Shown piece after piece: positions 55,081 to 64,000 of a DNA stretch of 64,000 nt; the stretch's first letter is position 1; the number at the start of each line of letters is the position of its first letter. Source of the DNA: Kuschelorhynchus macadamiae (lineage: Eukaryota; Arthropoda; Insecta; Coleoptera; Curculionidae); contig JAUTXW010003372.1 of the NCBI GenBank assembly GCA_030620095.1, forward strand, positions 225,001 to 289,000. The letters run 5' to 3'. The notes below the pieces were generated by a model, which saw only the letters and a list, made by a program, of their open reading frames with translations, made no database searches and was not told the DNA's origin. A program made the translations under genes and the position numbers.

Positions 55081-55362
55081 CAGGGCGTTCACTTAAGAGC
55101 GTTCACTATCCATATCTCAGAAGTCCTTCATGTTAGCTTCTTTAGAAAAAGGTAAAGAATATATTTTAAAGTTTCTAAATTGACAAGGGGGCGCAGTTGC
55201 AAGGGTAAAGAATATATTTCAAAAATTCTACAAGAACTCCCAGAACTAGACATAACTGTTATTTGCTCAGTAGAAAGCTGAGTTAATTTCCTATTACTCT
55301 CATTCTAAACTTATCATATCACTTATCGTCTTCTGAATCCCTTATCCGAATTGAATATTTTA

Positions 55363-57095
55363 TTTGTTTATTTTTTATTTATTTATTTATTTATTCAGAA
55401 TACTCTACAGAATCAAGACTCTAAATAGTACACAAATTAAAAAAAAGATGAAACAAAAGACTAAACTAAAAGAGAAAACTAAAACTAAGCTAAATAAGAA
55501 AACAAAAACAAAAGAGTTGAACCTAGGGTTAAACATAAGGTTAAAGGTAGGACTACAGAGATACGACGAGGGCTTATAAATAACTAATGTAGAATTAATT
55601 AATGGTGAGACCAAAGGGAATACAAAATACAAATAGTGAAATAATATAAAACGAATAAAATGGGTAAATTAAAACAAATAAAACGATCAAGCTGCGCCGA
55701 ACTTCACGAATCTTTTGACGGCGGGAAGACTTATGTTGAAGATGTGGCAGTTTTGTAGAATTTAGCACGCCGAGCTGAGACTAGAAAGCTCACTGACCCA
55801 GCAAGGCTGGGCAGTCAATAATGCCATTGAGCAGCTTGAAGGCAAACAGAATCAGAGCTTGTTTGCGTGTCTCAGTTAAGCTCTGCATACCACACAGAAG
55901 TAATTTCGTATTAAAATTAACATAGAAAGGAATCTTTCACGGTTCTGGTCAATTAAGAAATCATGAACCAGTGTTTTGGTTTTAGTGGAGCGGATGTTAG
56001 AGCAATATCTTCAAAGGCTTCCATAAGGGTATAAAAGCCCGCTTGAATCTCTCCGAGCTCATTCAGTGTTCAGATATCTTGGAGTAAAGATCCCTGAAGA
56101 TGCCTCGTGCAATCGATAGTAATTCCAATTTGACAAGACCTAATCCCAAGAACCATGATTTCTTAAAATTAACATTTTGAAATAGAAAGTGGATTTTGAA
56201 TAACAAGTAATTAGAGAATTTGCGTTGAACTCTTTCGATTCTCTCGATGTGGCATGCGTAGCGAGGATGTCAGATGCTAGAACAGTATTCAAGGTAGCTC
56301 CTTACAAAGCAGTTATAAAGTGATATGATAGATCTGGTGTCGTTAAAATATCGGGAGTCTCTCTTGATAAATCCCTGGATAGGATAATACGCTGTCGAAT
56401 ACTACACACAAGTCGTTGTCTGTGTAGGAGACCGTTAGGAAATCCTGTACGTATTTAGTGTAGGGTTCGGGGATCGTGAGAAGTGAATATAGGAATACTT
56501 GGCTATGTTGATAGACAGAAGGTTTATCTTCCACCAAAAGACAAAACGATCCAAGTCGGACTGTAGTGCAGAGTTATTCGACGTGCTGGGCGTGAAGAAT
56601 TTCAAGAATAGGAACCATTCCAGTTGAAGTAGTTGCCTGTAATTCCAATAACGCCGTTTATGACATACGATGTCAAAGGTCTTTTACAAATCGGTATAGA
56701 TAGAATCGACTTGTTGACAAGCTTCAAGGGAAAAGATTAGGTAGTCTTGATAAGTGGCGAGGTTAGTTGTAAAGTGTCCTCGATAGAAGCCATGCTAGCT
56801 TGGGAAATATAATTTGAGTAAGCGGCTAATATCTCCTCGGTCACGATAGCCTCGAACAGTTTGGGAATAGAGGAGATCATCGATATGCCTCTATAATTTG
56901 AAATGTCAGCTTTAAGCCGCTTTTCGTTGATTGACATAAGGTTGGAGAATTTTCATGCAGTCGAGGGAGATTGAGCACAGGGGAGTTGTGCATTACAACC
57001 CGAAAGGAGAGATGACGGATGCTTGTCGCGACCAGCATTCTTGCTGGAGTCAAGGTTTTTCAATTTTGCAGCTACTTTATCAACAGTAAAGGTTT
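55363..57095 (-). mobile_element. LINE E: Jockey/CR1-group retrotransposon, broken, with PLE insertion
   Basis: In minus order: RT start near 57090 (LKNLDSSKNAGRD); DISNYRGISMISSIPKLFEA (56937-56850); VDSIYTDL near 56710; a segment at 56537-56343; SLYNCFVRSYLEYCSSI near 56310; the PLE-A3 insertion (55924-56162); then ALILFAFKLLNGIIDCP near 55850. The 3' tail is a (TTTA)n tract at 55363-55394. The catalytic YADD is not recognisable. Endonuclease and ORF1 are absent. Confidence 0.75.
55924..56162. mobile_element. PLE-A3: 239-bp Penelope derivative with 13-bp target duplication
   Basis: Flanked by TTAAAATTAACAT at both 55911-55923 and 56163-56175. From the left: the PLE-A 3' end in reverse (55924-55970), an RT fragment in reverse (55971-56032, encoding part of the MEAFEDIALTSAPLKP block), then the PLE-A 3' region in direct orientation (56033-56162) with AAAGATCCCTGAAGATGCC. 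The hammerhead has lost its GAAACGTC part. A tiny two-way insertion into LINE E. Confidence 0.85.
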
Positions 57096-57403
57096 ACGAA
57101 GAGTTTGGGCAAACCAAATAAGGTATTGGTTACAGTAGGTTTTCTTTCTGGGTACGAATTTGTTTCCACCCTCAGGATTCGAATGGAGTGACACTCCCTA
57201 GTTTTCGGATAGTAGTTAGATGACACTGTTTGTAACGATTACTGTTTTTTTTTTCAGTTTTCTTAAAATTTTTAAATTGAAGGTTATACTTCTCTTGCGC
57301 TAGTTATAAAGAGATATCTTATTAGTTTTTAAGCTATTGCCAAATAAGTATAATAAACGTATTTTTCTTTATTTATTTTTCGTATTTTTCTCTGTTCATT
57401 CAT

Positions 57404-57660
57404 TCAATAAGACTCAATGAGCTTCCATGCTCTAATACCATAACGATGCAACTTTATCAACACTGGCTCACAGTTGATCATATCGAATGCCCAGAAGAAA
57501 TCCACAAATAAACCCAATACATGAAGTTGCATCGACAACTGTCGTCTGGAGTTCACACAGGGCACTTTCAGTACTGCAGGATTGTGTAAACCTATGTTGA
57601 AAAACACTAATTATATTATTCTTATTAAAAAAGTAAATTAACCGATGTTTCAAAATAGAA
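57404..57660 (-). pseudogene. LINE H: reverse transcriptase fragment
   Basis: The minus strand reads NKNNIISVFQHRFTQSCSTE, then ESALCELQTTVVD, then in another frame HVLGLFVDF and FDMINCEPVLIKLHRYGIR. These are RT motifs 2-3 of a LINE (QxGF-RxxxST and DFxKAFDxxxH positions). Isolated and broken; relation to LINE E unclear. Confidence 0.7.
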
Positions 57661-57886
57661 AATTAACTGGGCTGTCCAATAAAGTAGTAAAAGTTATACC
57701 TAGTTCTGCGAGTTTTTGTAGAATGTATTGTTCACCCTTGCAACTGCGCCTCCTTGCGATCAGTTTAAAAATTTAAAAATATTTTCAGTCAATTGCGCCT
57801 GGCCACTTTTGTTATAATTTTTTTTCAAGACAAACATGAAGGTCCTCCGAGATATGGATAGTGAACGCCGTTAAGTGAACAGCGTG

Positions 57887-60800
57887 TAGAGTATGGGCCG
57901 AGTCTTATATTTTATATCTCTTTTGAATTTTAAATTGACTTTAACTTTAAGATTGTTGAGAAGTGTGTTAAAAAAATGTATACTCATTTATACAGGACCC
58001 ATGGCAGGGGAATGAGTCCCTAAACAGAAGCATTAACATCAACATTCCTGTTTAAATTGGGAGTAGTCCCAATGGTTATTCATTTCATAATGAAAGACTA
58101 ATATTAACTCAATAATTAATTAACGTCTTTGATTGAAAATTTAAAAATATTACTAAATGACATTTATTTCGGAACATAGAATCGAGTAAGACGGAACGAA
58201 GCATACCTGCCAGTGTAGTTATTTTTCTCTAAATTCCTACTGCGTTACACGAATTGGAGCATTTTTTTTCAGATTACATGTCTCAAATTCGCGGACAAGT
58301 TCGCTAAGGGACAAAATCGGAGCACGAGATGTGGCTTAAAAAAATAGAAAAGGGGTAAAAAATGGGGTAATTTTAATGGCATTTTACGGAGTTGAAACCC
58401 TGACTACTTTGACAAGTTAAAAAGAGAGTTCGATGGGGAATATAACGTAGATGCACAATCAACATATGATCTCTATACCTCAAAAGCTGTCCATATGCAA
58501 AAAACAATTAAAAAAAGACCCGTTTCCGACGACACTTTTTCTATATTTCAATATTTAATAACTTAAGTATCGAGAGGCAGAAATTGTTTATGGAACTCTA
58601 TATTTCCCCTGAGGAATTGAAAAACCACATCGACAAAATTACTCTCCGGTTTATACAGGGTGAGCCATTTAAAGATAAAATTTCAATTTTGATTTCATAC
58701 ATTTTCCTATGGTTTTACGTCTGTAGCATATGAATGGTTGAACCTAGGCAAATCTAGTAAACACTCAAAGAAACGTCTTTGTTTTTTCTAGAGACTGGTG
58801 TGAAAATCAGCTCGATCAGTGTTTGGGGTGAATTTTGAGAAATGTTTGAATTGTAGGGTACACGAATTCTGTTTGCCATTCTTTGGCTCATCGTAAAGTC
58901 GTATCGGTACCTCCTGGGATAAAAACTATTAAAATTGTCCCAATTTCTATATTTTTTCTACAAGACAGATTTACATTTACATCCGAAGTCGAAAAACTCG
59001 GTAAAATCTAGCTTCGAGTAAAAATGCATTATTTTTCCATTTGCCATTGAATTTATTTTAAAGTTGCCCTAGCTCTGCCAGCGGTGTAGCTTTGACTGGC
59101 ATGTCATAATAAGCAGTTCGACAGGGTCGCGATGTTTTTATTCCGAAATGCCTCCAAAATTTGCATTTGATCTGTCTATCTTGAATGCTTTTTGCGGCGG
59201 TGAAAATGGATAAACATCCCGAAAAGTACAGAAATATCAGAATTCTGTCCAAATAAAGTATTTTATATACTAAATGAATGTCGTTATAATACAAAATAAT
59301 AAATACATGATAAGTGTGGAGATTTAAAAGTATGTATATTCGTTTTAATTATTAAGGGATTTCTCCCTTCTAGTTAATAGTAAGCAATGTTCACTTCCTC
59401 CAGTATGTTTAGTAACGGCTGGTAAAGTAGGTTCGGAATAATTATCGCTTTTTTTCGATATACGCAGGACTTAGTAGTAATTTTATTCTTACTTTTTGTT
59501 TTAAGCCTATGCGACATTTAAAGTGTCACTGACTTTAGTTTGTTATATGGTTGCGTGATATATATTTATATATGGGGCGTTAAAGCAAGTTCAGACTAGT
59601 GACATGCAAGGGCAGTTTTAACTTAATTTTTGACATTATGTACTGGATATATAAAGTCATCACTTCTTGTAATTTCCAAAGCTGTTGGCTATTATGCTTA
59701 TACTGTTTTTCAGATATTCTATACACAAGGAATGCTAGCATTTAACGTGGATTTAATTTATACCGCAGTCCGTATTAGAAACTAAATATTTAGGTCAAAG
59801 CTTATGTGGTATACATTGATAGTAAGTACAGAAAGACTTTGTTTAAGGCTCTCTGAATTTAGAGCTGCAAAATATGTGTAAATTTTAGACTAATTAAGAC
59901 CATTAAGGGGAAACTGCACGCAGTATTATAGATCATTTGCAAGCCTTCCGCCGCTGCAATATTATGTTAAAACTATAAGAGATATGTATTAGCTTCAATG
60001 TTATTTTAATAGGGAAATATATATACAGTTGGGCGCTAAAGGCGAATTTTTATGAAAAAATCAAATCTAGAATTATAAAATAGAAGTAGATTTGTCCATT
60101 TTCGACCATTTTTTGACCACTTTTTGACGCAAATGCCGTCGCACATAATTTTTTTTCCACAAAATGGCGCTTTACCGCCTTGCATTGATCCTTTGTCTAC
60201 GTAACTGAAAAATTTCTAATTTCTGCAGCGCGTGAACCCTTTGGAACCCATTTTTAAACGAAATGTAATTTAAATTGCCTATACATAACACATTTTTTTG
60301 AGATCGGACGTGCAGGAGGTTTTCTCTAATACGTAGGTACCTTTTCATCTTACTTTGAACTTGACTAGACCTTGGCGATGGTTTTTCACTTTTTGGGTGC
60401 AGTTCTCCATTAACCATCATGTTTTAATTTCCCTTATAACAGTTCGTATAATTATAATTAATATAATTAATTAGGGGGAATATTGTAATCTCGAAATAAA
60501 AAAAAATAAAAAGAGGGGTTTTCTTCGTTACTTTAGACGCCGTAGAAAATGAAAATTATATTTGAAGAAAAAAAAATATAATGCCTGTACGAATGTATGT
60601 CTATGTGTACACAAACTTCACCGGAACGATAACTTGAGAACAACAAACCAATTAATTTTAAATTTACATAAAAAATAGTTTGGGCCAAAGCCAAACCGGT
60701 AATAGTCAAACTGAAAACAGATATAGGTGAGATAATTGTTTTGATATAGAAAAATTATGAAAGCCATTGATGTAGATACTGAATTTTTTTCGTTTCTCTA

Positions 60801-61480
60801 TATGTTAAAAATACATATTTCGAAAAACAGTGACATACTTCAAATTTATTTTATTTTTTGTACATACATTTTTTTTTCGTCATAAAAGGTAGCTCTAAAA
60901 TTGAGGCAGCCCCCTGAAAGCAACAAGAAATTCATGAAACGATTATAACATACAAAAAATATAAGAATAAACTTATAACTTTTTGTCAATAATATTTCTT
61001 CTACAATAGTTACCCTAGAGATATGAAGCAGCCCCCAAAAAACGAAAATATTTTCTACACTATACAGGTTTGCCCTTGGGAATACAAGAATTCGCAAATA
61101 TACAAATATTTTTACATACATAAAGCTTAGCTCTTTTTAAAAACGGTAAAATAAGACAACTTATTTTCTTTTTTGCATACAAAGGCAATTTCTTCTATAT
61201 AGGGTCATTCTAAGGAGGTGAAACAGTTTTCTAAAAGTGAAAATATTTTTCAAAAACTATTAATATTTTTTAAAAGGTAATAAATATTGTATTAAATATT
61301 TTTTGGATATGCTCTGAAGCTTTAGTTTCAAGTCAAGTTATCAACTCACACTCTATCGGCTATTGTTTCCATCCTGCCCAATAGGGCGATGTGTCTACAT
61401 ATGTCCTATTAAAATAAATTTCCAAGTAGTCATCCTTCTTTATATATTTTAAACAAATAATGTACACTTCTTTCTAAAAT
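57887..61480. other. no recognised gene
   Basis: Long AT-rich stretch. A lone ITm-type terminus (TA then CAGGGTGAGCC) lies at 58656 without a visible partner. A TTGTAATCTCGAAA and GACGCCG stretch near 60488-60545 resembles the left end of the ATGGCGG foldback family but soon diverges. Frames at 59058-59294, 60172-60420 and 60846-61121 (-) have no recognisable motif. Confidence 0.45.
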
Positions 61481-61489
61481 TATGGAATA

Positions 61490-62500
61490 TTACATGTCAA
61501 ATTCAAGCTTCGATATTTTTCTCAACAAACAAACATTAAAAACGCGTATTTCCTCCTCTTGCATTAACAGCGATCTGGTATACTCATTACAAGATTTCTT
61601 ATACTGTTCTGGTCCATTTTCCCCCATATCATCTCAAGCGATATCCTCAATTGGGCCAGGGTTTGAGGCGGTCAATTTAGAGCTCTAACTTCTCTGCCCA
61701 TCTGATCCCACAAATGCTCTATGGGGTTTAAGGTCTGGGCCTCGAGCTGGCCAGTCCATCACTAAGATCTCTACCTCTTCTAAGTATTCCTGCACGACTC
61801 TTGCAACGTGTTGCCTTGCATTGTCATGCATGAATAAAAGGTCATTGCCTATAAAAGGTGCAAACGGTACAACATGTGATTGAAGGATATCAATGATCTA
61901 TTGATCAGCTGTCAACCGTTCTATAAAGACAAGTTCCGTTTTTGCCTCTAAATTAATTCTGCACCACACCGTAACTGACAGACGTCTTAAAATTACATTG
62001 AGCGTATCGCTCACCAGGCCTGCGAAAAACTTTAAAACGTCTGCCATTACTATAGAGACAAAAACGGGATTCATCGCTAAATAAAACGTTACCCCATTGA
62101 CCCGCACCCCACGGCAAATGCTCTCTAGCAAACTCTAGCCTTTGACGTCTATGTTACAGTAGTTTGGAACCGATAGCGACTTCATATGGCTTCAGGCGAT
62201 CTTCTGCTAGCCTCCTTGTTTCTTTACTTAAACGAATCTCGTTTTCCAACTGAAGGTTGGCACTGGACGTAAATCTACTTCTAAGAGCTTGCACTCTTAA
62301 AAATATGTCCTGTGCCGGAGTAGTAATTCTTTTTCTTCTTTGTCTCGCTTTTCTCTTATTCGTCCCAGTTTCCCTCTATCTGGCCAGAATTTTTGAAATA
62401 CACTTTTTCTCAAAAGTGTGTCAATATCAGCCTGAGTTCTTCCTTGCCCATGCAAGCCTCTAGCATATGCCCAGTTCTCAAGAGTAATAAATCTATTCAT
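61490..62500 (-). pseudogene. Tc1-like transposase, broken
   Basis: The minus-strand start MNRFITLENWAYARGLHGQG at 62500. In other frames RSRFTSSANLQLENEIRLSK (helix-turn-helix linker, near 62280-62220) and RRLAEDRLKPYE. GNVLFSDESRFCLYSNGRR (first aspartate, near 62070), LLFMHDNARQHVARVVQEYL (second, near 61830), WPARGPDLKP then after a shift NPIEHLWDQMGR (catalytic glutamate, near 61715). About 34 residues separate the second aspartate and the glutamate, as in Tc1. C-terminal remnants run to about 61490. At least three frameshifts and stops. Termini not found. Confidence 0.82.
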
Positions 62501-63841
<1,341 letters not shown>

Positions 63842-63932
63842 TGATTTTGACTCCTTCACGGATGGAAAAATACAATGTTTTCATTCCGGGTGTACATCCG
63901 TTCTCTACTGTCGTTCTGAAAAGAACAGTTTT

Positions 63933-63973
63933 GCTAACGTTTCGCCAAAATCACATTTAGCATTTTCGAAGCT
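63933..63973 (-). ncRNA. possible decayed hammerhead-like motif
   Basis: On the minus strand: GCT, TCGAAAA in place of CTGANGA, a variable stretch, GGC-GAAAC-GTT, then AGC pairing with GCT. The GAAAC-GTT half fits PLE hammerheads, but three core positions are wrong. May mark the end of another PLE running out of the window. Confidence 0.25.
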
Positions 63974-64000
63974 TTCTTTCTCGCGTCCGAATAGAGACTG

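Larger units (their letters stand above)
55081..57886. mobile_element. ITm-6: inverted-repeat shell filled with retroelements
   Basis: TA (55079-55080) then CAGGGCGTTCACTTAA on the left; TTAAGTGAACAGCGTG (to 57886) then TA on the right. The inverted arms (55081-55262 and about 57700-57886) share GTTCACTATCCATATCTC, GGCGCAGTTGCAAGGGT and further blocks. No transposase recognised. The interior is occupied by LINE E, LINE H and PLE-A3. Confidence 0.8.

Noticed and set aside
55364..55579. 71-codon lysine-rich plus frame
   Set aside because: A-rich antisense of the LINE E 3' UTR and tail.
56090..56115. Hammerhead motif in PLE-A3
   Set aside because: The CTGAAGA half is present, but the GAAACGTC half is deleted, so no ribozyme can form.
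60172..60420. 82-codon basic minus-strand frame, considered as an upstream exon of the EGF gene
   Set aside because: No cysteines in an EGF pattern and no convincing splice sites around it.

Overview
This window is AT-rich eukaryotic DNA, almost certainly from an insect and plausibly a beetle. The evidence is spliceosomal exon structure, arthropod-type transposable elements and no dense coding. The species cannot be read from the sequence. There are no bacterial-style operons, rRNA or tRNA genes, and no CRISPR array.

Host coding sequence was recognised at only two places, both on the minus strand: exons at 54530-54683 and 38081-38190. Each encodes one six-cysteine EGF-like domain with identical cysteine spacing. 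The splice phases fit (phase 2 out of the first, one base needed by the second), so they look like consecutive exons of one secreted or extracellular EGF-repeat protein, separated by a 16.3-kb intron. Most of the remaining window would then be intron or flanking DNA filled with mobile elements.

Layout: 0.8-2.9 kb is a Penelope-like element (PLE family A). 3.6-6.2 kb holds two head-to-head PLE copies (family B). 7.2-9.7 kb is a minus-strand LINE. 9.8-10.6 kb is a PLE 3' part (family C) with a hammerhead motif. 10.7-13.4 kb is a second LINE. 14.2-24.9 kb is dominated by an uncharacterised foldback-type repeat rich in AAAATGGCGGC motifs, with a LINE tail at 19.8-20.6 kb. 24.9-27.4 kb is a Tc1/mariner-superfamily (ITm) element that contains a TTAA-flanked MITE. 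28.6-33.2 kb is a nest: a LINE holds a Helitron, which holds three concentric ITm elements. 33.7-38.0 kb is an ITm fragment, a Ty3/gypsy remnant and a LINE. 38.7-40.1 kb is an ITm element with an apparent intron. 40.8-41.3 kb is a PLE fragment (family D). 43.0-48.6 kb is a PLE with inverted termini inserted in a Tc1-like element, plus an intact ITm element inserted in a decayed insect ORF family. 51.2-53.1 kb is a pogo-like element, 53.2-54.3 kb a mariner, 55.1-57.9 kb an ITm shell holding LINE and PLE pieces, and 61.5-62.5 kb a Tc1-like transposase. AT microsatellites lie at both window ends.

Nearly every transposon ORF is broken. The exceptions are an intact 360-aa ITm transposase (45970-47052), a 214-aa PLE reverse-transcriptase segment (43242-43886) and a 126-aa GIY-YIG segment (9804-10184). 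The most unusual structures are: ITm elements whose right side carries an inverted copy of the transposase 5' end (two cases); three concentric TACAGGGT-bounded inverted repeats inside a Helitron; hammerhead motifs on both strands of a PLE with inverted terminal repeats; and foldback repeats carrying about thirty YY1/Pho-like motifs.
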